Shown: positions 1-11,399 of the stretch, one piece after another
Layout: the number at the start of each line of letters is the position of its first letter
Numbering within the stretch: the first letter of the stretch is position 1
Assembly: GCA_016806645.1 (NCBI GenBank)
Contig: JACSYO010002158.1
Coordinates: forward strand, 62,001-126,000
DNA from: Ophiodon elongatus
Lineage: Eukaryota; Chordata; Actinopteri; Perciformes; Hexagrammidae
DNA: 64,000 nt
Reading direction: 5' to 3'
Program-made: the position numbers and the translations under genes
Notes under the pieces: model-generated
Seen by the model: the letters and a program-made list of their open reading frames with translations, nothing else
Databases searched by the model: none
What the model was told of the DNA's origin: nothing

Positions 1-3000
1 TTATTTGTTCTCCTCTTGGCAGATTTTATTGCCTCCTTTTATTTGATAGAGCAAGATAGAAACGAGGTTATTTTAGGTCTATTGAAATGATGTGTAAATA
101 CAGTTGTGTCACCTTTAATATTCCGCTCGTCTTTTTGGGAGGTTGTGAAATGCAATAATGTCTCTTTTGTCGGGCATGTTTCCCTCGGTGCACCTGCTTT
201 GCATACGGCATCTGCCAGGAGCACTCTCAAAGGAACTGTGGGTCTTAAGTTGGGGATAAAGGTGCATTGCCATCAACAATAGGTAGTCTGTGTTTATCCT
301 TTGAGGTCTTAAACAACTATGTGTACAAAGATTTGCCTTCCGCGAATTGGTGGAAATAGAAAAAGGGAGATTAGATCTTAAATTAAGCATATGGTGCTGG
401 AATTTGAATGGAGTTGGGATTTGAATGTATTTATGGAAGTACATTCTTTTTTTATTTATTGAGCAGACCTGAATTGTTCATCCATTTAAATGAGTGACTG
501 GTCTGTGTGTTTGAAGAGATAAAAGCTCGCTCCTAATCCTTATTGACACTCCGGGATGCGTAAAGACAGCTATTGCTAAGTCCCTGCAGTGCCCTGCCCC
601 ATGGAAAGGGCCTCATCCCTATTCACACTGGGTTGTTTAAAGCTAAAGATTTCCTGACAGATTGCTCTCAACAGATTGATTAGCACATGTTGTGAGACAG
701 ACAACTCACCAAACTACGTTCGGTGTACGTTTTGCATGCCTGCACGGCGGCGGCGGTGGTGCTGCTGTGTGCGCATGCAAGCCCCGAGAAAAGGGGGGGA
801 GTCGTGGAGTGCTTATCGCACGCTTCAAAAAGCATTCCCGCTATAATTAAAAAAGCAAACAACCACAGTCGTAACCTGATGGCGTTTAGTGGGAGCCCCG
901 TGGAGCTTCGCCACAAAAAAAAACTGCAAACAGTGCTGACAGCTGCAAAAGATAATACACTTGCTCCTCTCGGCTCACCTCTATCACACTCGAAAAACGA
1001 CTGTTATGTAGGAAGAGGAGAGGTAAATAGATATTGTGTGCATATGCACAAAAAAAAGTGCTTATGCGTCACAAACCCATAGTAGAGTGTGGCTGATCTG
1101 TTTGGATTGCAACACAAAGAGCGTCTGACGCACCCGGGGTTTTTTTTGCGGGGCCACGAGACGTTTTTTTCTTCTTCTCAGAAACAGCTGTAAAATAATC
1201 AGCCATATTGGTTTCGATGCGGAATCTGCGACCGGATTCGATGAGCGTTCGCACATCCGCGCCAACTTGCATCCCCTGCTCTGCCCCCGCGTGAGCGCTG
1301 AGTTGCTGTTCTCCTGGTGCAGATGCGAAGCCTCTGGCTCAGTCTCGCTACAAAGTAAAAAAATCGTTCCCATGCAAATGTTGCACTGTTTGACATGTTC
1401 AATTAGACCCTTGTGAGGAAAACGATCGGCGCTTTTGAAGAGAGACAGTTCCCACTGTTAGTGCACCTATGAAGCCCTAAAGCTGCTTGGCCTTTCCTCC
1501 CCCCTCCTCCTCCCCTCTCTCTCTCTCTCGCTGTCCTCCCTGTTCCAGCCTCCCCTTCCTGTGCCTGGCCTCTGAAAGGAGAGAAAGAGAGAGAGATCCA
1601 TCGATCAGTGGCGATCGTTGAGCGCCCGCCCCGCCTCCTGCCTCCTGCCTCGCATTGTTTTTATCTCATCTCTCAACCCTGTTGCCATGGCACTGAAGAT
1701 GGCACTTCAACCCTTGTGCTTAATGATCTCTTGGATGATAGCCTACTTGTCAGGCATTCATGCCCTGTTCTGTTGAAATGCAAAGACAGAGAGGAATGAG
1801 CCGCTGCTGCTAGTGGAGGGGAGGGGAGGGTTATTTGAACATTTTATTCTAAGCTTAACTGGTAGTGAACATGGCGTTATGGGTTATTTACCAAATGAGC
1901 TGTCTTAAACAGCGGTTTTGTTTCCTCTTCCTGGCCGGCTGAACCGTGTTCCCCGAGATGGACATCCAGAAAGACAGAGAAGCCAATTTGCATTCATTTA
2001 GTGTCTCCCTTTTGTTTTGCGGCATTACTTTAAAAGCCATCCCTCTTTTCTGGCAGTTCAGCGCTGGGTGAGGGATTACTGCTCATATAAATAGCTGCCA
2101 TTGATTTGACTAAGAGAATGCTTTGTGTCATTATGAAGGCAGAAAATCCTAATTTGGAAATTGGAACACACAAAAAAACAAAAAAAAAGAGCTGAGCGTT
2201 CAATTCATATCCGTAATCCACCACATTGCATGAAATCAGGGGTGTTGCGCTACAATGCTAGATTTTCGTCATCGCCATGATGGAGACAAAGGTAGCGCCT
2301 GGAGCCATCGTGGTGGTGCTACTCAGCGAGGGAATGTGTCATTTTATTATGTTTTTAATCTGGCAACCACCCTCTGCGCCTTGCTGTGTGAAAGGCCTGT
2401 GTAGGGAGAGCTGAAGGGTTGCGATCCTGGAAGAGCGGGGCTGAAGACGCCAACAATCGGTACGAATCCGTGACGAAAAAGTCAATAATTAACAGCAAAT
2501 ATGTTCAAATTGCGAATGCAGTCATGCCTAATCACATATAACTTGGGGGAGATGATGTGTGCAACAATGATTTAAATATGGATTCAGGCATCTCACCGAG
2601 TCAAACACATTAGTGACTGCTTATTGATTGAGATTCCTGGAAAAGAAGAGATATGCCGGCTCGCCAGCTCTGGAGATGGAGCTGTTCGATCACATCTGAC
2701 CTATTATTCATGTGAGGCAGGGCTACGGTTGTTGCTTTTGTCTTGGCGCGATTCCCCTCTGCGTCTTTAGGGATTCGCGCTCGTCGGCATACGGAAAGGA
2801 TCACTTTCTCGATTATCAAAATATGTCCATTAAAAGAATGAGTTGCAGAAAGGGCTTTCATTTAGAACGACTTCAGGGGTTAAAACACTGGTGGAAGGGG
2901 AATGATAACTTCTTGTTGTAAGTTTGGTGTGTCGTCACTTTGAGAGTATGAAGAGAAGTCAAATATTGGTCTGAGTTTAGTTAAATGTGTTAGCTTGTGT

Positions 3001-3597
3001 TTTTGTCTCTTGAACACAGGCAGGCCGCGTTATAAAGCGACTTAATCCTCTCCTCCCTGACAGAACAGAACACAATGAAAAACACACTCCTCTTTTTATC
3101 TGCTTTTATCTCCTTTTGCGCCGAGGAGCTTAAAGAATCAGCGTCTTTATCTCTCCCCCACTCCCCATAATGCAATAGGGCGAATGCTTCCTGTGTGTCA
3201 TAAATAAGGTATTGAAAGGTCCAATTGAATTAAACTAAAAGATCTGGGAAGAAAATGGGAAGTACTCTCACTTTTTCCCTCTCATTTTTAGACGGCGGGA
3301 ATTGCTGTAAATTGACACTGAAATGGTCCGTCTCGCCTCAGCCGCCCTCCCTTTAACCCCCCCCCCCCTCGCTGGCTCCATACGCCCCCTCAGCGCAGTC
3401 GGATAACGTGCATATTAACGGGCTCTGGGCAAAGTGTGTTGAAATGGGACAGAAATGCAGTAAATGAGATATCCATTGTCTATAGCAGATAGCATTTCCC
3501 CTCATCAGAGCGGCTTGCTTGATTTCCTCCCCTACCGATGCCTGATGGGTTTATGACGTAGCCACTTCAAATTAACTGACCTTGGCCTTGCTGTCTG
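1..3597. other. Gene-free unique stretch
   Basis: No exon-like frame with splice sites and no recognisable transposon was found here. The base composition is ordinary for fish non-coding DNA, with a more GC- and CpG-rich patch at about 1100-1330, a (CT)n tract at 1515-1529 and a run of C around 3357-3368. Several segments (for example 2010-2350 and 3440-3560) are free of simple repeats and read like conserved non-coding sequence, but that impression is not testable without an alignment. Confidence 0.5.
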
Positions 3598-3628
3598 CAC
3601 ACACACACACTCACACACACACACACAT
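3598..3628. repeat. (CA)n microsatellite
   Basis: Dinucleotide CA run of about 31 bases, interrupted once by a T at 3611. Seen directly in the sequence. Confidence 0.95.
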
Positions 3629-3694
3629 TGTACCCAAGTAGAATGAATACGCACAATTTGCACACATAGAAATAAAGGTGCTAACTAGAACCAC

Positions 3695-3860
3695 ATAGCG
3701 TTCTTTCTCAACCCTAACATCGGTTTTGGTTTAACAGGTTAGCTGCGGGCTAACCCTTTTATAAACCCCCAAAAAAGGTTCCTCAGAAGGAAACAGTTCT
3801 GGGTAGAACTTCAGCCCTTCAAAAAGAACCCATTTGGAACCTTTATTTTTGTCTGATGTG
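3695..3860. repeat. Interspersed repeat fragment with GGTTCT/AGAACC motifs
   Basis: The stretch contains repeated AGAACC and GGTTC words in both orientations (for example AAAGAACCCATTTGGAACC near 3824-3842). This resembles a dispersed teleost repeat rich in GGTTCTTT words, and a related AAAAAGAACCCC word recurs near 33685-33700. Family membership is from memory of fish genomes. Ends and target duplication are not visible. Confidence 0.35.
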
Positions 3861-5439
3861 TAATGTAAATACGGAAGTTAGTGAAGAATCCACAAATAAT
3901 TTGAACCCAACTCTTCACTTCCCCTCAATGTTAGCATCTTTTGTTTTTTTTACGGATTAACAAAGTTCAACCCACTGCCCCGCACCAAACAGCAGACAGA
4001 CAAAGCTAGCAACGACCAAGTTAGCAACGAAATGTAGTATAGCACCATAATGTTTAGATGCTCAAGAGCCAGATATTTTTTTTAGGAAGAGTCGGCGGAG
4101 ACCAAAACAGAGCTAAAAGGAGAGTTATTGAACTTCATTAGAGTGCGACTCCGAATGAGTGCTAACGTTGCTCTGTGTCTGCTGGTTGCGTAAGTGGGCA
4201 ACTGCCTGCTAACGTGTCAACAGTTAATTCTAATGATAAAACGTTGATGCTGTGTTGTCTGTATGTTCAACAATCTCAAAATGATAAAACAAATCTGTAC
4301 GTTTTAAGTAGAAGAAAAAGGAAATACTGTACTTCCGAACTGCGTGTGTATCGACAAATGTAAAGCTAGAGGCTGTCAAGATATGTTTGCACCATTTTCA
4401 TGCTAATTTCATATGTGTGCTGGAGTCTGGCCTATGCCAAAACTGGTTGTTAACAAGTATGTGTCACTATAACGCATATACTGAATCTGAAGAGCAGGCG
4501 GGACTTCAGTTTCCCCAGCTGGGAAGACGAGAAAGTGCAGAGCGCTGATGAATTTCCCACCGATACCTGTGAAATGTAGGTTAGATGTTTCGTGGAACTT
4601 GCATCAGTGTTTAGTGATTGTCATTTCTGCATCAGTGCGGCATTATGGGGATTCTCTTCCTTCGAGTGGCAACTGTCGCAATATTTTGGTGCGTCTGAAA
4701 AAAAAAAAAAAGAGATGCCTTGAATACACACGCTATTAATAATTAACTCTGTGCTTTATTCCCCTTTGAAAGTTATTATGCAGAATTAATATTTCATACG
4801 GGTACAGGCTGTACATGACAACTGTGCTAAGACAAAGGATAGTAATGGCACAAAGTTTGACAAGTCTTTCTAGGCTTGCTCAAAAATCATTGGGCCTTCA
4901 TCTTATATTTAGCATTCAAGAGACGCCATGAGATGGATCCCTATTTTTGTTCACTTTCCTATTCATGAGCTCTTCTTTCCCACCCTATGTGCAAAATATA
5001 AGAAGTGTTCCATTTTGCATGAACATGCACAGCGGTGGGCTTTTGGGTTTGGAGATGGCAACTGTCATTAGCCCATCAGGATCCGGAAGCTGCTCTTGTG
5101 ATCTACATCAGTCCTTAACACGAAGACCTCAAAGCCACTTAGAGATCTCCGGAGACAGGGCGCAGCAGGTCGATGGCAAGCACCCCACCTTTCCTCTGTG
5201 GCACTTGAGGGACCCTCTGCCAGCCCATCATATCCTGGGCCTACAGTGTCTATTGTGCTTTAGCAATGAATAGCAGCCTCCTATTTGCTGAAGGGATATC
5301 ATATACCTGGTGATTCTGTTATGTCTGCTTGACCACATTTGTTTCTTGGCAGATCTGCATCATACAATTGCTGTGCTTAAGTGCCCTTTAATTGAACCAG
5401 ATTCAAGGATCTTAATCAATTTCTGCATTTCACTACTGT
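3861..5439. other. Gene-free unique stretch with one 108-codon open frame
   Basis: No recognisable repeat or gene. The plus-strand frame 4947-5273 is open for 108 codons (MFTFLFMSS start, serine- and histidine-rich middle) in non-repetitive DNA, but I recognise no domain, and there is no convincing promoter or splice context. Segment 4770-5060 is free of simple repeats and could be conserved non-coding sequence. A short A-run lies at 4699-4711. Confidence 0.4.
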
Positions 5440-5557
5440 ATTTTAATTCTTAAACTGCACTGCAACTTTTATTCTATTTTTAGGTTTATAATGTTTTACT
5501 GACTGTTTTTAATGTTTAAATGAATGTTCTAAATTGTTTTTAATCCTCTTTTCTTTT
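5440..5557 (+). repeat. L2-like LINE/SINE 3' region, upstream half, split by an L1
   Basis: T-rich sequence with repeated TTTTTAATGTTT-type words, typical of the 3' untranslated part of fish L2-type elements. It continues on the far side of the L1 insertion at 7701-7797, where the characteristic 3' tail appears. The left boundary is approximate. The element was already present when the L1 inserted, because the 13-bp target duplication lies inside it. Confidence 0.55.
5545..5557. repeat. Target-site duplication, left copy (13 bp)
   Basis: CCTCTTTTCTTTT, identical to 7688-7700. It directly abuts the poly-T (poly-A of the minus-strand element) of the L1 insertion. Confidence 0.85.
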
Positions 5558-7687
5558 TCTTTTTTTTTTGTAAATATGTTTTATTGATTTTCACAGTTTT
5601 TATCCCACCAGGGAAGAGGATTCACACATGTCTGAGGGCAATTACAAATTGAAATTTAAAAGCCTCATTCCCGACCCTACCCACCCACCCAATGTAGGGT
5701 TACAGGCTATGGAACTTATACATTCAGGTAAATTCAGGTACATTCAGGTGACGGAGATGTAGACATAATATCAAATAATTGCATTAATCGAACAGGCAAG
5801 GTAAAGCAGTTTAGAAAATAAAAATAATAGAGTGAGAAGTTACATGTAAGAAAGAAAATGATTAATAGCTAAAGGGGAAGAAAAAAAAGAGGGGGGGAGG
5901 GGTCTGCTGCTCACTGTTTCTATGGGGCGGCTAGGGGATCCACATTAGTCTTTGTCGAGAGGCTCTTGTAAGGAGTCGTAGTAGTCTAGAAAAGGTCTCC
6001 ATACTTTACTAAAGGTTTGGGAGGACACTATGAGAGTATATTTAATTTTTTCAAGTGTCAAGAAATACATGACATCTTTGACCCAGTGGGAGAACGATGG
6101 GGGGGGCTCGTTGCTTCCATCTCAGAAGGATCAAACGTTGAGCAAGGAGTGTTGTGAAGGCTACGACCACATTGGCTTTATTTGGTAAACGGGCACGGAA
6201 TTCCTCTGGTATTAAGCGAAAGAGTGCACAGATTGGGTCCGGGTCAAATTGAACTGCAAACATCACACTATAAGCTTTAAAAATACTTATCCAATAGGTG
6301 GAAAGTTTCGGGCATAGCCAGAACATGTGTAACAAGTCTGCTGGCTGGCCTTTACATCGAGGACATAACGGATCAGAGTTAGGGTAAATTTTTGCCAATC
6401 TAGCATTAGTGTAGTGAGCCCTGTGTACCACTTTTAGCTGTATTAAGTTGTGTTTAGCGGATGTAGATGATGTATATATCAAGTCTAAAATAGAGTCCTT
6501 TGTTATAACCACTCCAAGATCTGAGTCCCAGGCCATTCTTAAATTTTCCAAGGACTGTGGGTTGATATCGTTAATGAGCTTGTAGTTTGGGATATCAATC
6601 CTCTACTGTTCGGGTTCAGTTCTAGGAGGCTGTCAACATGAGATTTCATGGGCTTGTTCGGAAATGAGTCGAAAGTGTTTCGTACAAAGCTCCTGATCTG
6701 CAAGTAGCGGAAAAATTGTTCTTTGGTAGATCATAGATTTGTGATAATTGGGAGAATGAAACGTGTCTTCTATGTATAAATTATGGAGTGATCTGACCCC
6801 TTTATCAAACCATAGAGTAAATGCGTTATCTGTACAGGAGGTACATATGATACATACAAACATATGATTAAATTTGATGGGGGAGCGAGTGGAGGCTCCT
6901 TGCGGCCCAAAATGTCTCCTAAACTGAGCCCATATTCTTATTGTGTGATTTACTATTATGTTTGTACTCAAGTTATTGCTAAGAAGAGGCAGGGCTGCAC
7001 AGACCACTGAGCCGAGGTGGTGCCGGCAGGAGGTGAATTCTATTTGTACCCAGTCCGCCTATCCTACAATTGGCCTGTCTTCAAACCAGTGAAGTAGCTT
7101 CTGGATATTGCATGCCCAATAGTAAAAGAGAAAATTGAGTAAAGCTAAGCCTACTGCGCGCTTTGGTCTTTGGAGTTGAGTCTTGCTGATCCGGCTAGGT
7201 TTGGTCCCCCATATGAAAGAAATTATATTTTTATCAAGATTATTGAAAAAAAGATTTTTTAATCAGGATAGGAATATTTTGAAAGAGATATAAACATTTG
7301 GGTAATACTATCATTTTAACTAGGTTAACACGACCCACTAATGATAATGGTAACGAGGCCCAGCGAGTCATATCCTGTTTGCATTTATTCAAAAGGGTAT
7401 TATATTTATTTTTAAAAGTGGAGTGGAAGGAGCGTGTGATCTCAATCCCCAAGTACTTAATGCCATTCCGGGCCACCTTAAAGGGGAAAAGGCTGGAAGG
7501 GAGTGCCTCTGCTTCAGAGTTTAGAGGGAAAATTTTTGCAAATTTAGCTTGTATCCTGATATTTTCCCGAACCGATTCAGGATGTCTAGAATATAGGGAA
7601 GAGATAGAGATGGGTCGGAGACATACAGCAGCAAATCATCCGCGTAAAGAGAAACTTTCAGTTCTAAATCCCCCCGAGGTATACCCT
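5558..7687 (-). mobile_element. 5'-truncated L1-clade LINE, minus strand
   Basis: The element runs right to left. It begins inside the reverse transcriptase domain at about 7687, continues through the C-terminal half of ORF2, an approximately 480-bp 3' untranslated region (about 5571-6050), and ends in an A-rich tail (T-rich on the plus strand, 5558-5569). It is flanked by a perfect 13-bp target-site duplication, the hallmark of target-primed reverse transcription. Loss of the 5' end is the usual outcome of L1 insertion. About 2.1 kb remain, so it cannot be autonomous. Confidence 0.9.
6051..7680 (-). pseudogene. L1 ORF2 fragment (reverse transcriptase C-terminal half)
   Basis: Reading the minus strand, the first recognisable residues are the reverse transcriptase catalytic motif SLYADDLLLYVSDP, with YADD at 7646-7635. 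Downstream, at 7476-7240, lies the thumb-like block IKYLGIEITR...RWASLPLSLVGRVNLVKM..LPKCLYLFQNIP, diagnostic of L1-clade ORF2. The last long frame (6551-6051, 166 codons) carries a C-terminal cysteine-histidine motif, CPRCKGQPADLLHMFWLC, also typical of L1 ORF2. The frame is broken into at least three pieces (7476-7240, 7007-6633, 6551-6051), so stops and frameshifts have accumulated. The endonuclease domain and ORF1 are absent through 5' truncation. The fragment is non-functional. Confidence 0.88.
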
Positions 7688-7700
7688 CCTCTTTTCTTTT
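7688..7700. repeat. Target-site duplication, right copy (13 bp)
   Basis: Exact copy of 5545-5557, marking the 5' junction of the truncated minus-strand L1. Confidence 0.85.
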
Positions 7701-7797
7701 GATTTATGTTTTGATGCTTTTAATGGTTTTATATGAAGCACTTTGAATTGACTTGTTGTTGAAATGTGCTATACAAATAAACTTGCCTTGCCTTTTG
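7701..7797 (+). repeat. L2-like 3' tail, downstream half
   Basis: Contains the words GCACTTTGAATTGACTTG and AAATGTGCTATACAAATAAA followed by CTTGCCTTGCC. This is the 3' end signature of a very common teleost non-LTR or derived SINE family. It joins 5440-5557 once the L1 is removed. Confidence 0.65.
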
Positions 7798-8150
7798 CGT
7801 TCAACGTTAGACGCTGAGCAACGGACATAGTATTTAAGAGCGAGAAGTCCGCTAAGGGCGGGAGGGACAAACCAACTCAGGACTTTGACTTGGTGGGAAG
7901 GTCGTTCGTGTCTCGAATACTTATTTTAAGTATGCGTAATTTTTTTTACCCTAAGTGGTTTTGTTGCCTGAACCTAACAGCCACCATTTCACAACGTTAA
8001 CATTAATGAAACTGATTTTAGCTCTGCCAATAATCCGTCGACTTTCACTCTTACGGTCTAAGTATGCTCAAAAAGAACTAGGTTGTCAGATGTGTTTTCT
8101 CTCAAGGCGAACGCGTCAATAGCGGTTCTGAAGTGCAACACTTTAAAGCG
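7795..8150. repeat. Interspersed teleost repeat with a CCTRAACCTAAC word
   Basis: Sequence with CGTTAGACGCTGAGCAACGG near its left end, and GTGGTTTTGTTGCCTGAACC followed by TAACAG in the middle, matches a dispersed fish repeat I recognise by its GCCTAAACCTAAC words. A second member is at 51100-51600. Class and exact ends are not visible. It starts right after the L2-like tail. Confidence 0.4.
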
Positions 8151-9213
8151 GGGCACATACTTTCTGACAGTCTCTCCTCAAAGTTAGTGGAATACATACA
8201 AAGTGTAAATGCATAAGAAGGAGACGTTCAAATCCTGTCTTATTTCTAAGATAAATATTACATTTTATTTAATGTTGGAGTTTTTTGGGAAACTCCCATA
8301 TCATACAGCCAACACACAATTAGTCACAACAATCTGAACTATGTTAAAGCATAGTACATTACACTGTAAACAATCCTCCTGTATGAAAGCTATCGGCTGT
8401 GATTACAACACAAATCCCTTTTTTTAATTTTGTACATCTCTTTGTCTCAACATTTCCCTCTTCCCCCCCTTCTCTCTCATTTAGTCTCTCTCTCTTTACT
8501 CCCTCCTCCTCTCTCGTCTGACTCTCTTGTCCCATGATATGCCACAGAGAGACACAATTATCCACTTCATTTGAGTCGTGGTGCTAATGGTTGAGACTGG
8601 CCTCTTGGGGAGTTTGGGGGTGGGGGGGTGATAGGTAGCAGTAATTGTAAATGGTGTAATGAGTGTGGAATGGCCACAATCTAGCGCTCCGCCATTACAG
8701 GTGACCCACTCCTGCCCCCCCCTCCTTCCCTCGAACATCACACCGACAACAAGTGAGCGCCCCCCTCCCCCACCCTCCCCACCTCCCCCACCCCCTCTCC
8801 TTCAGGGTTCAGCAGAGACAGAGGAAATATTAGCCTCACAGACCATTACTCCCAAGTGGTTTGGCTGTTGCTCCTTCTTGCCTCGTTCTGTGGGTGGCTC
8901 CCTCGCCTCCTCTTTCACTTTTACCCTGATCTGACATTTGTTTTTCTCTTCTATTCTTTTTTTTTTTTGCGTCCTAACTTTTGTCTTTTTCCTGACAGAT
9001 CAAATCAACCCTGTAGCTCTGCGCTGGTTTCAGTATTTGTACCAAGACGTCTCTTTGAGCCATGACATAGAGAGCATTGCTCATACTCACAGATCAGATG
9101 TCTCTCTCTTGAATCTCTATGTCTTGAATCTATTTAGCTTTTGTACCTTGTAAAGGTATGAAACAGTTTCCCTCCTTTTATCAAAAATGTGATTGGTTGA
9201 TCTGCCAACTGTC

Positions 9214-9217
<4 letters not shown>
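8151..9217. other. Gene-free stretch with pyrimidine-rich tracts
   Basis: C/T-rich tracts at about 8440-8520 and 8690-8810 and a T-run at 8959-8969. The frame at 8938-9153 follows an acceptor-like TTTTTCCTGACAG at 8986-8998, but no donor and no recognisable protein supports an exon. Nothing else identified. Confidence 0.45.

Positions 9218-9252
<35 letters not shown>
9218..9252. repeat. (TA)n microsatellite
   Basis: Uninterrupted TA run of about 35 bases. Confidence 0.97.
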
Positions 9253-9254
<2 letters not shown>

Positions 9255-9399
9255 CAGAGTGGCAACGGATTCACGGCATCATGTTATTTAGTTTAGTTGT
9301 TTCTCTCATTTTGCATTGCACCGTTTATGTATTGACTCAGTGCTGCTTGATGTATGTGCTCTCTGTTCCCAATTTGATATGATTGATGTCCTTTTACTA

Positions 9400-9512
9400 T
9401 GATTTTCAATTTTTATTCTGTAAATCTCTTTAATCTGGAAAGCACTATGCACCTAAACTTGAAAGGTACTATATAAATTCAATTATTTTCATTATTATTA
9501 TTATTATAACTT
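9400..9512 (+). repeat. LINE/SINE 3' tail ending in (ATT)n
   Basis: GGAAAGCACTATGCACC, then GGTACTATATAAATTC, leading into an ATTATT run at about 9490-9508. This is the standard 3' end form of fish L2/SINE elements (short AT-rich microsatellite after a TATAAAT word). The body of the element is not recognisable upstream. Confidence 0.4.
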
Positions 9513-9741
9513 ATTGTTATTGCTACTTTCTTATGTTCAATACGAAAAAAGTAAGCAGTAAAACAATAACCTACAAGATTTCTGAAATATCATAACTGCA
9601 GGCTCTGGATGAGAATGAATCTTGCGTGTGTAATGTGTCACTAGAAGTTGCTGCACGGGTCCTTCATGGCTGCTCCAACAAGCTAACTGATGCGTTGGCT
9701 AACACAAGCGGATAGCCACCGCTCAAGAGAAGTGAATATTA

Positions 9742-10207
9742 ACATTCAATAACAAATCTTCGCAAATATACGACTGAGCCTTGGCTTTGCTGCCTGGTAA
9801 TTAGTCCAGTCCTCACAATAGTAACATATATAATTAGCTTTGGCTATACAATGTGAACATAAAGCTGTGGCTGCATAGCGCCTGTTAATTATAGGTAACA
9901 ATGCTGTCATTCATTTTATCAGCTGCATCAGGTCCATTCAAACTGGCTCCCCCAGATTTCCCTTTATATATTTTCGAAATACCAAATATTACTAATATTA
10001 TGGCTTAGCTGGATACTTGATGGTTTTTATTTACTGAGAGATGTGCATCCATATTGTCCAGCATGCCCAGATAATAAACATTTTAAATATCAATCCATTG
10101 CTTTACATCTTGCATTAGTCCAGAGTTTTAACTAAACCTTGACTGACTACATAATCATTGTCTTGTTTTGTGTTTGCCTATGAGGAGAGTTATCACGGCC
10201 ATATCTT
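9742..10207 (+). repeat. 450-bp block, copy A of a direct pair
   Basis: This block aligns by eye with 25846-26292 in the same orientation and nearly without gaps (offset close to 16,100). Identical runs of more than 25 bases occur, including the ones starting at 9921 (AGCTGCATCAGGTCCATTC) and 10030 (TTTACTGAGAGATGTGCATC). Divergence is visible but modest. No coding frame, no inverted terminal repeats and no poly-A tail were seen. It could be an uncharacterised dispersed repeat or a diverged segmental copy of a non-coding element. Confidence 0.85.
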
Positions 10208-10325
10208 GTCTGGGCTCCCCTCAGAGGTTGCTGCTGGAGTTTCATTTTGTGGATGCCGAGGTGGCCCGGTTCTGCCAAGTGAAGCCAATGCGGAAGTGTC
10301 TCAAAACCTGCATTCTCTCTACTGA

Positions 10326-10340
10326 CCAGCAGGGGGCGAC
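10326..10340 (+). promoter_or_regulatory. CTCF-like motif in repeat M copy 1
   Basis: CCAGCAGGGGGCGAC matches the vertebrate CTCF core consensus (CCANNAGGGGGCGC type) at nearly every position. Sequence match only; occupancy is unknown. Confidence 0.45.
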
Positions 10341-10561
10341 TCCTCCGTTGGCAAAAAGAAGTCCGATTTTATAGAAGTCTATGAGAAAATGACTCTACTT
10401 CTTGATTTATTCCCTCAGTAAACATTGTAAACATGAGTTTATGGTCTCAATATCTAGTTTCAAGTCTTCTTCAATAAAGCATGATGTTCATTTAGTAAAT
10501 TATGATCCATTTAGGGTCAAATAGACCATAAAGCAGGGTATGCTTTAGGGCGGGGCTACTG

Positions 10562-10571
10562 TGATTGACAG
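10562..10571 (+). promoter_or_regulatory. PBX-MEIS/PREP composite-like site in repeat M copy 1
   Basis: TGATTGACAG is the exact composite motif bound by PBX with PREP/MEIS homeodomain partners. It is also found, reverse oriented, in copy 3 (36478-36487), and with one change (TAATTGACAG) in copy 4 (55849-55858). Confidence 0.35.
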
Positions 10572-10686
10572 GTCGCTGCCACTACCAGAGCCATATATGG
10601 TGTCTCTACGTCACTCCTCCGCATTCCAAATATGGTAACTTCTGTTCATCAGTTGCGAAGGAAACAACATGGTGACGGCTGTAATC

Positions 10687-10698
10687 CAAGATGGCGAC
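10687..10698 (+). promoter_or_regulatory. YY1-like motif in repeat M copy 1
   Basis: CAAGATGGCGAC fits the YY1 core (AAGATGGCGGC type) with one difference near the end. Copies 3 and 4 carry weaker forms (AAGATGGTGAC and ACATGGCGAT). Confidence 0.3.
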
Positions 10699-10785
10699 GG
10701 CAAAATCGCCAAACTCAAGGCTTCATAACGGCGGTCCACAAACCAATGGAAGACTAAGTCCACTTCTTGTATACAGTCTATGGGA

Positions 10786-11367
10786 GACGCATGTCCACTT
10801 CGGCAAAGCTACGGAGGCTATGCGTGTCGGCTCTGTAGCTATGCTTTAACACCGTAACGCACAACTATAAATCAAGCTTAAATTGCATTGTTGCACTTCC
10901 CAGCGGTCACAGATAATAAATGAATAACATGGCTTTAAATGAGCCTCCCCCCCAACCTGTCCCTCACTCAATCACATAAACAGCAGCTGTTTGGGTGGTG
11001 TGGAAGCAAAAGGGGAGGAGGAAGAGGAGGAGGAAGAGGAGCTGTTCCTCTCTCCGGTGGGCGATGACATCCCAGCACCTGCGCGGAGACAGGTGAGCGA
11101 GCGCGCTGACGTTCCCCAATTATCACAAGTGACACAGTGTCAGCGAATTACCTCCCTGCTCGCCGACGCCTGGAGTGCCGGGGGAGCAGCGGGAGGCCCC
11201 GGCGAATCTCAGGCAACATTCATCGCACAGAGTTTGCCCGGCCGCCTGTGGAGGAGCAACACGCCTGCTCCCCCTCACGTGATCCCAATCTCCACGATTC
11301 TCTTTCTCTCTCACATATTAAACACACACTCGTGGACATCTCCTCCCTCACATTCTGTATGACTGCC

Positions 11368-11399
<32 letters not shown>

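Larger units (their letters stand above)
10255..10785 (+). repeat. Dispersed repeat family M, copy 1
   Basis: Near full-length copy of a repeat also present at 12645-12942 (minus), 36251-36800 (minus) and 55490-56105 (plus). Shared words include CCAATGCGGAAGTGTCTC, GCATTCTCTCTACTG, GTAAACATGAGTTTATGGTC, CATGATGTTCATTTAG and the end word AGTCCACTTCTTGTATACAG. No reading frame of note. The copy carries CTCF-like, PBX-MEIS-like and YY1-like motifs. The family is a non-autonomous teleost repeat of unknown class, without clear terminal inverted repeats. Confidence 0.8.

Noticed and set aside
5724..5753. Short tandem ATTCAGGTA repeats inside the L1 3' untranslated region
   Set aside because: Three units only and part of the LINE tail region, so no separate feature.
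8938..9153. Frame after an acceptor-like TTTTTCCTGACAG, reading DQINPVALRWFQYLYQDVSL
   Set aside because: It looks somewhat protein-like, but no donor follows at a sensible place and I recognise no family.
11085..11098. Strong donor-like GGAGACAG|GTGAGC
   Set aside because: No acceptor or coding frame upstream. Isolated donor matches are expected by chance in 64 kb.
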